From Shimia sp049116215 (GTDB lineage Bacteria > Pseudomonadota > Alphaproteobacteria > Rhodobacterales > Rhodobacteraceae): a DNA stretch of 64,000 nucleotides. The stretch's first letter is position 1; every line of letters starts with the position of its first letter. A program made the translations under genes and the position numbers. The notes beneath the pieces are model-generated. The model saw only the letters and a list, made by a program, of their open reading frames with translations, ran no database searches and was not told the origin of the DNA. The DNA is taken from positions 1-64,000 of the forward strand of contig NZ_JAGDZB010000005.1 in the NCBI RefSeq assembly GCF_049116215.1, in the 5' to 3' direction. Below are positions 1 through 8,599 of this stretch, one piece after another.

Positions 1-473
1 AAAACTACTACTTTGCGGGTGATGGCTGCCGCCGCGATGCGGATGGCGACTACTGGATCACCGGCCGTGTCGACGATGTGATCAATGTCTCCGGCCACCG
101 CATGGGCACCGCCGAAGTGGAAAGCGCATTGGTGGCACATGCTGCCGTGGCCGAGGCCGCTGTGGTCGGCTACCCACATGACATCAAGGGCCAAGGCATC
201 TACTGCTACGTGACGTTGATGAACGATCAGGAACCCTCTGAGGAGCTGCGCAAGGAGCTGCGCACCTGGGTGCGGACGGAAATTGGCCCAATTGCCAGCC
301 CGGACCTGATCCAATGGGCGCCTGGCCTGCCCAAAACCCGCTCCGGCAAAATCATGCGCCGTATCCTGCGCAAGATTGCTGAGGACGACTATGGCAGCCT
401 GGGGGATACCAGCACGCTGGCCGATCCATCGGTGGTGGATGATCTGATCGAACACCGGATGAACAAGGGCTAA
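1..473 (+). CDS. acs: Acetyl-CoA synthetase, C-terminal part (cut by window edge)
   Basis: The reading frame enters from the left edge (codons in phase from base 3) and ends at TAA 471-473. It carries the end of an AMP-forming acetyl-CoA synthetase: the YFxGDG stretch, the hinge ITGRVDDVINVSGHR, and near the end PKTRSGKIMRR with the lysine that is acetylated in Acs to switch it off. The enzyme makes acetyl-CoA from acetate, ATP and CoA, releasing AMP and PPi in the cytoplasm. The next gene is adenylate kinase 4 bp on, which would recycle that AMP, and an acetate-type symporter follows. About 155 residues of the usual ~650 are visible. Confidence 0.95.
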   Translation, partial: NYYFAGDGCRRDADGDYWITGRVDDVINVSGHRMGTAEVESALVAHAAVAEAAVVGYPHDIKGQGIYCYVTLMNDQEPSEELRKELRTWVRTEIGPIASPDLIQWAPGLPKTRSGKIMRRILRKIAEDDYGSLGDTSTLADPSVVDDLIEHRMNKG

Positions 474-477
474 GCGC

Positions 478-1161
478 ATGTTGGACACAGTGAAAACAAA
501 CGCGCCTGTCTTGATCCTGCTTGGCCCCCCCGGGGCCGGCAAAGGCACGCAGGCGCGCATGCTGGAAACCAAATTTGGCTTGGTTCAGCTGTCGACAGGC
601 GATCTGTTGCGGGCGGCTGTGGCCGCGGGCACCGAAGCCGGTTTGGCCGCGCGTGCGGTGATGGACGCTGGTGGTCTGGTCTCTGATGAGATTGTGATCG
701 CCATTCTGCGCGACCGTTTGGCCGATGCAGATTGCGCCAAAGGTGTGATCCTGGACGGGTTCCCACGCACCGGCGCCCAAGCCGAAGCGCTGGATGCGCT
801 GTTGGCGGACAGTGGTCAGCGTATCAACGCCGCGATCAGCCTGGAAGTCGAAGACGCTGCAATGGTGAGCCGGATTTCCGGCCGCTACACCTGTGCCGAC
901 TGTGGCGAAGGCTATCACGACAGCTTCAAACAACCTGCCAAAGACGGCGTGTGTGATCAGTGTGGAAGCGCTGACTTCAAACGCCGTGCGGATGACAACG
1001 CGGAAACCGTTGCCAGCCGACTAGAGGCTTACCACGCCCAGACTGCGCCTTTGATTGCTTATTACGACGGCAAAGGCGCGCTGAAAAAAGTGGATGCGAT
1101 GGGGGCAATTGACGCCATCGCCAACGAACTGAGCGCGATCGTTTCTGAAACGACCGCATGA
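478..1161 (+). CDS. adk: Adenylate kinase
   Basis: 227 residues. The P-loop GPPGAGKGT (16-24) and DGFPRT (93-98) identify adenylate kinase, which converts AMP + ATP to 2 ADP. The LID carries four cysteines (C139, C142, C159, C162) in a CxxC...CxxC layout, so it is a zinc-type long-form enzyme. The gene starts 4 bp after acs and is probably co-transcribed with it. This position fits recycling of AMP made by acetate activation. The housekeeping adk of this group normally sits beside secY in the ribosomal protein cluster, so this may be a second, specialised copy; that is inference because the rest of the genome is not visible. Confidence 0.93.
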   Translation: MLDTVKTNAPVLILLGPPGAGKGTQARMLETKFGLVQLSTGDLLRAAVAAGTEAGLAARAVMDAGGLVSDEIVIAILRDRLADADCAKGVILDGFPRTGAQAEALDALLADSGQRINAAISLEVEDAAMVSRISGRYTCADCGEGYHDSFKQPAKDGVCDQCGSADFKRRADDNAETVASRLEAYHAQTAPLIAYYDGKGALKKVDAMGAIDAIANELSAIVSETTA

Positions 1162-1168
1162 GGGAAAG

Positions 1169-1196
1169 CACGCGCGCGTCCCTGGAGGGGCGCGTG
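1169..1196 (+). other. GC-rich hairpin between adk and the symporter small subunit
   Basis: CACGCGC (1169-1175) pairs with GCGCGTG (1190-1196) and CCC (1180-1182) with GGG (1187-1189), leaving a 4-nt bulge and a TGGA loop. There is no T-tract, so it is not a classical terminator. It may be an RNA-stability or processing element setting the ratio between adk and the transporter genes downstream. Confidence 0.4.
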
Positions 1197-1232
1197 GGTG
1201 TGGAGGAAAGAACCGAGAGGGAGGAGACATAT

Positions 1233-1493
1233 ATGTCCGACAACTCATCCAACGACGCGTATTGGAAAGCCAATGTGCGCATCATTTTGATCAGCCTCGT
1301 GATTTGGGCGCTGGTCTCTTTTGGGTTTGGCATTCTGCTGCGCCCAATGCTTGCGGGGATCTCCGTGGGCGGGTCTGATCTGGGCTTCTGGTTTGCCCAG
1401 CAAGGATCGATCCTGGTCTTCCTGGCGCTGATCTTCAACTACGCCTGGCAGATGAACAAACTCGACATCGCCCACGGCGTTGACGAAGAATAA
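1233..1493 (+). CDS. Small subunit of sodium/substrate symporter (DUF4212)
   Basis: 86 residues. The ATG at 1233 is chosen because GAGGAG lies just upstream; a longer in-frame start at 1158 overlaps the end of adk and adds only low-complexity charged residues. Two membrane helices are visible (about 15-40 and 50-70), ending in the conserved NKLD patch. This is the small DUF4212 protein that accompanies VC_2705-type sodium:solute symporters. The large subunit starts 17 bp downstream, so the two are expected to form one inner-membrane complex. No separate function is known to me beyond that pairing. Confidence 0.85.
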   Translation: MSDNSSNDAYWKANVRIILISLVIWALVSFGFGILLRPMLAGISVGGSDLGFWFAQQGSILVFLALIFNYAWQMNKLDIAHGVDEE

Positions 1494-1510
1494 AAAGGAT
1501 CTGAGGGACA

Positions 1511-3298
1511 ATGAGCCAATTCGCAATCAACCTGCTGTTTGTGGGCGCGTCATTCGCGCTTTACATCGGCATCGCGATCTGGGCCCGCGCTGGGTCCACG
1601 TCTGAATTTTACGCTGCGGGTCGCGGCGTTCACCCGGTCACCAATGGTATGGCGACAGCGGCTGACTGGATGTCTGCAGCCTCGTTTATCTCCATGGCTG
1701 GCCTCATCGCTTTCACCGGCTATGACAACTCTTCCTTCCTGATGGGCTGGACCGGTGGCTACGTGCTGCTGGCGCTGCTGCTTGCGCCTTACTTGCGTAA
1801 GTTTGGCAAGTTCACCGTGTCGGAATTCATCGGCGATCGTTTCTACAGCCCAACCGCCCGTATTGTGGCTGTGATCTGCTTGATCGTTGCCTCCACCACC
1901 TACGTGATTGGTCAAATGACCGGTGTCGGCGTGGCCTTTGGCCGCTTCCTGGAAGTGTCCAACACTGCCGGTCTGCTGATCGGCGCCTGTGTTGTGTTTG
2001 CCTATGCTGTTTTTGGCGGCATGAAAGGTGTGACTTACACTCAGGTGGCACAGTACTGTGTTCTGATCACCGCTTACACCATTCCAGCGGTCTTCATCTC
2101 GCTGCAGCTGACCGGTACACCAATTCCGGCGCTGGGTCTGTTTGGCGACCACGTTGCTTCCGGTGAGCCACTGCTGGCCAAACTGGATGCGGTTGTGACT
2201 GAGCTGGGCTTTAAGGAATACACCGCCCACCACGCTGATACGCTGAACATGGTGCTCTTCACCCTGTCTCTGATGATCGGTACCGCAGGTCTGCCACACG
2301 TCATCATGCGCTTCTTCACTGTGCCAAAAGTTTCGGACGCCCGTTGGTCCGCAGGCTGGACGCTGGTGTTTATTGCGCTGCTGTACCTGACAGCGCCTGC
2401 TGTTGGTGCGATGGCCCGCCTGAACATCTCCGAGCTGATGTGGCCAAATGGCGGTATCTCCGGTGAAGCGGTGACAACTGAGCAGATCGCTAACGATCCT
2501 GAGTACGACTGGATGGCCACGTGGCAGAAAACCGGTCTGCTGGATTGGGAAGACAAAAACGGCGACGGCAAGATTCAGTTCTACAACGACAAGAACGAAG
2601 ATCTTCAGGCAATGGCCGCGGAAAAAGGCTGGGAAGGCAACGAGCTGACCAAGTTTAACCGTGACATCCTAGTGCTGGCGAACCCGGAAATCGCAAACCT
2701 GCCATCTTGGGTGATTGGTCTTGTAGCGGCTGGTGGTCTGGCAGCGGCGCTGTCGACAGCTGCGGGTCTGTTGCTGGCGATCTCCTCCGCCGTGTCTCAC
2801 GACCTGATCAAAGGTGCTATCAACCCGAGCATCTCTGAGAAGAACGAGCTCCTGTCTGCGCGTATTGCGATGGGCGTGGCGATTGCTGTGGCAACTTGGT
2901 TGGGTCTCAACCCTCCTGGCTTTGCGGCGCAAACCGTGGCCTTGGCCTTTGGTCTGGCAGCGGCGTCCATCTTCCCAGCGTTGATGATGGGAATCTTCTC
3001 CACCAAGATCAACAACACTGGCGCAGTGGCAGGTATGTTGGCAGGTCTGACCGTGACCCTGATCTACATCTTCCTGCACAAAGGCTGGTTGTTCATTCCG
3101 GGCACCAACTCCTTCACCGATGCTGACCCACTTCTGGGTACGATCAAATCGACCAGCTTCGGTGCCATTGGTGCAGCCGTTAACTTTGCCGTGGCCTACG
3201 TTGTGGCAGGCATGACCAAAGAAACACCGGAAGAGATCAAGGCGCTTGTTGAGAGCGTGCGCGTTCCCCGCGGCGCAGGTGTAGCTCAGGATCACTGA
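1511..3298 (+). CDS. Sodium:solute symporter, acetate-permease-like large subunit
   Basis: 595 residues with about 13 hydrophobic segments. The start TSEFYAAGRGVHPVTNGMA is characteristic of the SSS family, and the family resemblance is to ActP and the VC_2705 subgroup that pairs with DUF4212 proteins. It probably imports acetate or another short monocarboxylate with sodium. An acidic loop around residues 315-390 contains DKNGDGKIQF, which looks like an EF-hand-type Ca-binding loop, an insert typical of this subgroup. Location between acs/adk and the cNMP/CBS gene supports acetate uptake. Substrate is inferred from context, so I leave the symbol blank. Confidence 0.88.
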   Translation: MSQFAINLLFVGASFALYIGIAIWARAGSTSEFYAAGRGVHPVTNGMATAADWMSAASFISMAGLIAFTGYDNSSFLMGWTGGYVLLALLLAPYLRKFGKFTVSEFIGDRFYSPTARIVAVICLIVASTTYVIGQMTGVGVAFGRFLEVSNTAGLLIGACVVFAYAVFGGMKGVTYTQVAQYCVLITAYTIPAVFISLQLTGTPIPALGLFGDHVASGEPLLAKLDAVVTELGFKEYTAHHADTLNMVLFTLSLMIGTAGLPHVIMRFFTVPKVSDARWSAGWTLVFIALLYLTAPAVGAMARLNISELMWPNGGISGEAVTTEQIANDPEYDWMATWQKTGLLDWEDKNGDGKIQFYNDKNEDLQAMAAEKGWEGNELTKFNRDILVLANPEIANLPSWVIGLVAAGGLAAALSTAAGLLLAISSAVSHDLIKGAINPSISEKNELLSARIAMGVAIAVATWLGLNPPGFAAQTVALAFGLAAASIFPALMMGIFSTKINNTGAVAGMLAGLTVTLIYIFLHKGWLFIPGTNSFTDADPLLGTIKSTSFGAIGAAVNFAVAYVVAGMTKETPEEIKALVESVRVPRGAGVAQDH

Positions 3299-3312
3299 GC
3301 CCTTGCGTCCAC

Positions 3313-3347
3313 TGACGGCGGGTTGCCCCCCAATCCGCCGTCATTTT
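3313..3347 (+). terminator. Intrinsic terminator after the symporter
   Basis: TGACGGCGG (3313-3321) pairs perfectly with CCGCCGTCA (3335-3343) around a 13-nt loop and is followed by TTTT. It lies directly after the symporter stop, so transcription of acs-adk-symporter should largely end here and the regulator gene at 3475 probably has its own promoter in the 130 bp that follow. Confidence 0.75.
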
Positions 3348-3474
3348 AATCTTGTTGCTTCCGATCTTGTCGGGGGCAACTTTTCTCTTCAAATGCAGTG
3401 TATTGCCCTTGAGGAGAGCGCTGCGGCAGCGCGTCCGCTTGCCGTTTACGCCCCCCCCATGACAAGGTGCCCCC

Positions 3475-5310
3475 ATGTCACTTACTCATGATCAAATCAC
3501 CCGTTTTTTGCGTTCGGTTCACCCCTACGACAGTCTACCTGATGCTGCGTTGGAAGAATTGGGTGCGTCTTTTGAAGTTCAGGTTCTGCCAGAGGCGGCG
3601 CAGATCTATCGTGTTGGTCAGAAACTTGACGGTCTTTACCTGATTTATGCCGGCACCGTTGAGGTGACCGATGAAAATGGCGCTGTGGTGTCCCATTTGG
3701 GATTGCGCAATTCCTTTGGCGAACGTGGGCTGCTGCGCGATGGCGTGGCGGTGACCAGCGCCCGGTGCGAAAGTGAGACCACGCTATTGATGTTACCGGT
3801 TGCGGCTTTCCAACAGGTGCGCACCACTGAAGGTGCGGTGCAACGCTTCTTTGATCGGGCCGGGCCGGTGGGGCGCAAGGCGCCGACCAGTGACCTGGCA
3901 ACAACAGAAGTGGCCACCATGATGGCCTGCAATCCTATCACTTTGAGGCGATCCGATACGGTGCGGTCCGCAGCGCAAAAGATGCGCACTTCTGGGATTT
4001 CGTCTCTCTGCATCACCGAAGGGGACGCGCTGGTTGGCATCATCACCACCGGTGATCTGGTTGGGAAGGTTTTGGCCGATGACCGCGCACCAGAGACTGC
4101 GTTGGCTGAGATCATGACCCATGCGCCGCGTACATTGCCGTCCACAGCCATTGGTTCCGACGTGCTGCACATGATGATGGAACATGGCATTGGCCATATT
4201 CCGATTGTCGACAAAGACAAGCTTGTGGGCATTGTGACCCAGACCGATTTGACCCGGTTTCAAGCGGTTACCAGCGCTGAGATGGTGCGTGAAATTGCGC
4301 GGGCCAAGACCGCGGAAGATATGGCCATGGTCACGGCACGTATCCCGCAGCTGTTGGCGCAGTTGGTGGGTACCGGGCATCGCCACGACATTGTCACGCG
4401 TTTGATCACCGATGTGGCGGACACAGCCACCCGGCGGTTGTTGGCATTAGCTGAGGATAAGCTTGGTGCACCGCCTGTGCCTTATGTTTGGCTGGCCTGT
4501 GGCTCTCAGGGGCGGCAGGAACAGACTGGTGTGAGCGATCAGGACAACTGTCTGATCCTTGATGATGCGGCCACGGAAGAAATGCGCACGGGCTATTTTG
4601 CACAACTGGCGCAGTTTGTTTGCGATGGGCTCAACACCTGTGGCTACGTTTATTGTCCTGGCGATATGATGGCGACGGCGGACCGCTGGCGGCAACCCCT
4701 GCGGGTTTGGCGCGAGTATTTTGTCACCTGGATCAACACGCCCAATCCAGAGGCGCAGATGCTGGCCAGTGTGATGTTTGATCTGCGTCCGATCGGCGGC
4801 GCGCTCAACTGCTTCGCGCGGTTGCAGAATGAGACTTTGGCGGCCGCGTCCCATAACTCGATTTTTGTCGCGCATATGGCAGGGAACGCGCTCAAACACC
4901 ACCCGCCACTCGGTGTGTTGCGCGGGTTGGCAACCATTCGCTCGGGCGAGCACAAGAACCAGATTGATATGAAGCACAATGGGGTTGTACCGGTCGTCGA
5001 CTTGGGACGGTTGTGTGCCTTGCAGGGGCGGCTGACGCCTGCGAATACACGGGCGCGATTACGGGCAGCCAGTGACGGGACGGCGGGGATTTCTGCCTCT
5101 GGTGCGGCGGACTTGCTGAATGCCTATGATCTGATTGCAGAAACGCGGCTGGACCATCAGCTGCGTCAAATCCATGCAGGGCAGGCACCGGATAATTATC
5201 TGTCACCGGCGGATTTGTCAGACTTTGAACGCAGCCACCTGCGCGACGCCTTTGTGGTTGTAAAATCGCTTCAATCTGCGATTGGCCACGGGCGCAGCGC
5301 ATTGAGCTAA
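3475..5310 (+). CDS. cNMP-binding / CBS-pair / DUF294 nucleotidyltransferase-like regulator
   Basis: 611 residues in four parts: cyclic-nucleotide-binding-like beta roll (about 10-120), two CBS repeats (about 145-265) that normally sense adenylates, a DUF294 nucleotidyltransferase fold (about 290-430) with GSQGRQEQ (343-350) and the acidic pair D355/D357 as in GlnD, and a helical DUF294_C tail. The start has AAGGTG upstream. This family sits beside VC_2705-type symporters in several proteobacteria and probably adjusts acetate uptake to AMP/ATP or a cyclic nucleotide, perhaps by nucleotidylating a partner. The target is unknown. The acid residues expected for catalysis are present. Confidence 0.85.
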   Translation: MSLTHDQITRFLRSVHPYDSLPDAALEELGASFEVQVLPEAAQIYRVGQKLDGLYLIYAGTVEVTDENGAVVSHLGLRNSFGERGLLRDGVAVTSARCESETTLLMLPVAAFQQVRTTEGAVQRFFDRAGPVGRKAPTSDLATTEVATMMACNPITLRRSDTVRSAAQKMRTSGISSLCITEGDALVGIITTGDLVGKVLADDRAPETALAEIMTHAPRTLPSTAIGSDVLHMMMEHGIGHIPIVDKDKLVGIVTQTDLTRFQAVTSAEMVREIARAKTAEDMAMVTARIPQLLAQLVGTGHRHDIVTRLITDVADTATRRLLALAEDKLGAPPVPYVWLACGSQGRQEQTGVSDQDNCLILDDAATEEMRTGYFAQLAQFVCDGLNTCGYVYCPGDMMATADRWRQPLRVWREYFVTWINTPNPEAQMLASVMFDLRPIGGALNCFARLQNETLAAASHNSIFVAHMAGNALKHHPPLGVLRGLATIRSGEHKNQIDMKHNGVVPVVDLGRLCALQGRLTPANTRARLRAASDGTAGISASGAADLLNAYDLIAETRLDHQLRQIHAGQAPDNYLSPADLSDFERSHLRDAFVVVKSLQSAIGHGRSALS

Positions 5311-5333
5311 CGAAAGAAAAAGGGGGGAGCGAG

Positions 5334-5855
5334 ATGTTTCTGGAACTGATCGCGGTGATTTTTGCGGGTATGGCTGGCGGTGGCTTGATGGCCATCATCA
5401 TCAGGTTTTCCGGTAGCCGATTGCCCAAGTGGCTGACACCTGTGGCCGCTGGGGGTGCGATGATCGCCGCAACCGTGAGTTCGGAATACAGTTGGTTCAG
5501 CCGCACCACAGTCACATTGCCGGAGGGGTTTGTGGTGGTAGAAACAGTGGAAACCAGTGCGATTTACCGTCCTTGGACCCATGTCGTGCCTCTGACCGAG
5601 CGGTTTGTGGCCTTGGACACAGCCTCGGTACAGAGCAATCCGTCACACCCGGATTTGCGATTGGCGCAGGTGTATTTTTACGGCCGCTGGTCGCCACTCA
5701 ATCGCCTGAACGTGGCGGCGGATTGTGGCAAGGGCCTGCGGGCGGCGCTGACCGATGGCATCAGCTTTGACGACGCGGGCAGCATCGAAGGGGCCAACTG
5801 GGTAAGTGCGCGTGACAATGATCCGTTGCTGGATGCGATATGTGAGGCGCGGTGA
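5334..5855 (+). CDS. Hypothetical membrane protein of the acetate module
   Basis: 173 residues, good ribosome-binding site GGGGGGAG. Two hydrophobic segments at the start (about 3-25 and 36-52) are followed by a soluble domain of about 115 residues with a beta-rich pattern and two cysteines. I recognise no domain. It lies between the cNMP/CBS regulator (24 bp before) and the exonuclease, whose ATG overlaps its stop in TGATG. That coupling implies a shared job with the exonuclease, possibly as its membrane partner. Function unknown. Confidence 0.7.
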   Translation: MFLELIAVIFAGMAGGGLMAIIIRFSGSRLPKWLTPVAAGGAMIAATVSSEYSWFSRTTVTLPEGFVVVETVETSAIYRPWTHVVPLTERFVALDTASVQSNPSHPDLRLAQVYFYGRWSPLNRLNVAADCGKGLRAALTDGISFDDAGSIEGANWVSARDNDPLLDAICEAR

Positions 5856-7282
5856 TGGCCAAGGGGGCAATTATGGCGGGGCTGTCCCTGCGGTTTCGGA
5901 TCTTGCTGTTTTTTGCCCTGTTGGCATTTGGCGGCGTAGCGGTGATGTTTGGTGCGCTTTGGGCGGGCTATCGTAGTGCGCTTGCTGATGGCGTGGCGAG
6001 CGGGTTTATCCTGGCGGGGATTATCGGTGGGTTTGGCTTTTTGGCATTGGCCGTCGGCATTTGGTTGTTGTTTGATGAGAATGTCGCAAAGCCAATCCAG
6101 GCGTTGTCGACTACTTTGCGTGCCCGTGCCCATTCCGGCGTGAACGCCACCGTAGACACCCACTCGGCACGCTATTTGGGGGATCTTGCGCCCGCGGTCG
6201 AAGCTGTCAGTACGCGGTTGAGCAACGCCACCATTGATATTGCCCAAACAGTTGCGCAGGAGACCGAAACACTGAGTTCGGACCGAGAGCAGCTGACCGC
6301 TTTGTTGACAGAGATCCCTGTGGCAATCCTGTTGGTTGGGCCAGACCACCGGATTGTGCTTTATGACGGGCAGGCGGCTGGTACTTTGGCGCAGATCGCT
6401 CCGCCGCGTTTGAATGCGTCGATCTTTGATTACCTGTCCAAAGAGCGCGTGCTGGATGCCCATGAAACGCTGCTGCGCGAGGGCACAGAGGTTGCATTTG
6501 AAGCGCTGTGTCCAGACGGGCGTGTGTCCTTTGATGCGCGCCTGAAGCCTTTGCGGGGCACGCATAGTTATATGATTTTGATTGATGACGCCCATGCGGA
6601 GATTGCACCGAATGCGGAGCGGCCGTTGACGTTTGATTTTCAGCTGTTGGGAGACCAGCCGATTTCGGACCTAGCGGCGCGGCGCCTCGATCAAATCCCG
6701 TTTGTGGTGTTTGATTGTGAGACAACGGGCTTGCTGCCGCACAAAGATGAGCTGGTGCAGCTTGGCGCCGTGCGGGTTCTGCGCGGCGAAATTGTGCAAG
6801 GTGAATCGATGGATCGGTTTATCCATCCGGGCCGCTCCATTCCGCCAGCCTCCACCAAGGTGCATCACATCACCGATGCGATGGTAGCGACTGCGCCGCC
6901 GCCCAAATCTGTGGTTGCGGAATTCCATCACTTTGCGCGAGACGCGGTGATCGTGGCCCACAATGCGCCGTTTGATATGGCGTTTATGCATCGTCATGGC
7001 AATGAGATGGAGATTGACTGGCCGCAGCCGATCCTGGACACGGTTTTACTCTCTGCGGTGTTGTTTGGCACCACCGAGAAACACACACTGGATGCGCTGT
7101 GCGCGCGGTTGGGTGTGGTGATCCCGGAACACCTACGTCACACAGCGCTTGGCGATGCGCGGGCGACGGCAGAAGTGCTTTGCCATATGTTGCCGATGCT
7201 GGCGGCGCGGGGACATACCACCTTGGGAGATGTGTTGGAGCAGACCCGCAAACATGGGCGGTTGCTGGACGACATGAACTAG
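5855..7282 (+). CDS. Membrane-anchored PAS-like / DnaQ-type 3'-5' exonuclease
   Basis: 475 residues. Two membrane helices (about 12-38 and 48-73) lead into an amphipathic HAMP-like linker, then a PAS-like segment (about 150-245, with PVAILLVGPDHRIVLYDG) and a C-terminal DEDDh exonuclease domain (about 282-450). Catalytic positions are intact: FDCET (Asp, Glu), NAPFDMAF (Asp), and HTALGDA (His, Asp). The domain resembles DNA polymerase III epsilon, but the sensor-like front half is not part of a replication subunit. A GTG one codon earlier (5852) is also possible. It is coupled to the preceding gene by TGATG. The substrate, DNA, RNA or small oligonucleotides, cannot be told from sequence. Confidence 0.85.
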   Translation: MAKGAIMAGLSLRFRILLFFALLAFGGVAVMFGALWAGYRSALADGVASGFILAGIIGGFGFLALAVGIWLLFDENVAKPIQALSTTLRARAHSGVNATVDTHSARYLGDLAPAVEAVSTRLSNATIDIAQTVAQETETLSSDREQLTALLTEIPVAILLVGPDHRIVLYDGQAAGTLAQIAPPRLNASIFDYLSKERVLDAHETLLREGTEVAFEALCPDGRVSFDARLKPLRGTHSYMILIDDAHAEIAPNAERPLTFDFQLLGDQPISDLAARRLDQIPFVVFDCETTGLLPHKDELVQLGAVRVLRGEIVQGESMDRFIHPGRSIPPASTKVHHITDAMVATAPPPKSVVAEFHHFARDAVIVAHNAPFDMAFMHRHGNEMEIDWPQPILDTVLLSAVLFGTTEKHTLDALCARLGVVIPEHLRHTALGDARATAEVLCHMLPMLAARGHTTLGDVLEQTRKHGRLLDDMN

Positions 7283-7291
7283 AATGTAGCC

Positions 7292-7714
7292 TTAGCGGGG
7301 GAGGACCGGAACCATAGTGCCGGTCATCAGTGCAATCTGTGTGCGTTTGGGGCCCTCGACGGCAAAGACCTCAGCTTGCACAATCACCAACCGCTTGCCG
7401 GGCTTGACCACTTTGCCAACCGCTTCCAAGTGCTCTCCTTGAGCGGGGGATAGCAAGTGAATCTTCATCTCACTGGTGAGAACTTCAGCGTCTAAAGGCA
7501 TGACAGACAAAGCGGAATAGCCTGCGGCGCTGTCGCCCAGACCAAAGGTCAGCCCGGCGTGGCCAAAACCGTGTTGCTGCTGGCAGGTGTCGAGAATAGG
7601 CGCAGCCAATGTCACGCTGCCGTCCGACACATCAGCGACAGTTGCGCCCATGGTCTGCATCATGGATTGCTTGGCAAAGCTGCTGCGGATTTTGACGTCG
7701 ATTTCCGGTGACAT
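7292..7714 (-). CDS. PaaI-family hotdog thioesterase
   Basis: 140 residues from the ATG at 7714, which has AGGGGAA upstream; a start at 7759 would be longer but has poorer support. The hotdog fold pattern is clear: HGFGHAGLTFGLGDSAAGY, then the beta strands EVLTSEMKIHLLSPA. The Gly-rich HAGLTFGLGDSA helix is the acyl-CoA thioesterase signature of the PaaI group, although the usual acidic residue is carried as D in GDSAAG. It would hydrolyse acyl-CoA or phenylacetyl-CoA-type esters in the cytoplasm. It runs convergent to the exonuclease, 9 bp away. Substrate unknown. Confidence 0.8.
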   Translation of the reverse strand: MSPEIDVKIRSSFAKQSMMQTMGATVADVSDGSVTLAAPILDTCQQQHGFGHAGLTFGLGDSAAGYSALSVMPLDAEVLTSEMKIHLLSPAQGEHLEAVGKVVKPGKRLVIVQAEVFAVEGPKRTQIALMTGTMVPVLPR

Positions 7715-7823
7715 GGTGCGTTGTTCCCCTTTGGATGCTTGTATCCTGAAGCCGGCCAAGAGTGCGGGTCAATCAGTGACGTTGCGGATTTCTTTAGGAG
7801 GCATAAAGAATTGGGCGGTGGGC

Positions 7824-8486
7824 TTAACGTGGCATGGGCAGTTGGCGTGGCGTTTGGCCGGTGAGGATCGCCATGGCCTTGGGCCGCATCAGTGATGCCA
7901 GCGCAGTGTCATCAGATCGCAGGCCGCCGGTGTAGGTGCCATAGGCAGGTAGAATGACCCGATCGCTGTCAAACAGGAAAGCCGGGCGGGCGATGGTGCG
8001 CAGGCGAGTTTTTACGCGAACTTTGGGGTGGTAGTGGCCTGAGACTTCGCCGCTTTTCCCGTTTTGCGCGATATGGCGAAATGTTAGAGGCGGCAAGGGA
8101 AGCTCGGCCAGATGCGCGCCCTCAAGGTCGATTGGGCCGGGGTCGTGGTTGCCCTCGATCCAGACCCAGCGCCGTCCGGCTTGAAGGCGGGAAATCCAGA
8201 GGCGGTCCGCCTCAGGCAAAGTCTTGGCCGCCTCCACATCATCAAAGCTGTCGCCCAGACAAATTACCGTTGCGGCGTTACTGGATTGGAGGTCATTTTC
8301 CAATCTTATCAATGTGTCACGGGTCTCATATGGCGGCATTGCGGGCCCACCGCGTCGGAGGACACGCTCGGTTTTACCGAGGTGCAGGTCTGACACAACC
8401 AACATGCGCTGCTCTTCCCACCAGAGCGCACCAGAGCCAAGCGCTGTGAGGGTTGTCCCAGCCAGTGAAAAGGAAAGTTCGTTCAT
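7824..8486 (-). CDS. pdeM: Ligase-associated DNA damage response endonuclease PdeM
   Basis: 220 residues from the ATG at 8486. The metallophosphoesterase motifs are present in order: DLHLGK, GDSFDD, GNHD, and GHYHPK. The family is the small phosphoesterase that accompanies a DEXH helicase, an ATP-dependent ligase and an exonuclease in a mycobacterial/proteobacterial repair set. The helicase gene lies just upstream on the same strand (114 bp), but no ligase or exonuclease partner is seen here. Expected role: metal-dependent DNA end processing in the cytoplasm. Confidence 0.87.
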   Translation of the reverse strand: MNELSFSLAGTTLTALGSGALWWEEQRMLVVSDLHLGKTERVLRRGGPAMPPYETRDTLIRLENDLQSSNAATVICLGDSFDDVEAAKTLPEADRLWISRLQAGRRWVWIEGNHDPGPIDLEGAHLAELPLPPLTFRHIAQNGKSGEVSGHYHPKVRVKTRLRTIARPAFLFDSDRVILPAYGTYTGGLRSDDTALASLMRPKAMAILTGQTPRQLPMPR

Positions 8487-8599
8487 GGTATGTTCGTAGC
8501 TTGTGTCCGAAGGTGGATCAAGAGGGCAGTTCTCCGAGTTACATAATTCGAACATTTTTTCGGATCTTGCGCAGCTTTGTGCGTGTCAGGATACACAAT

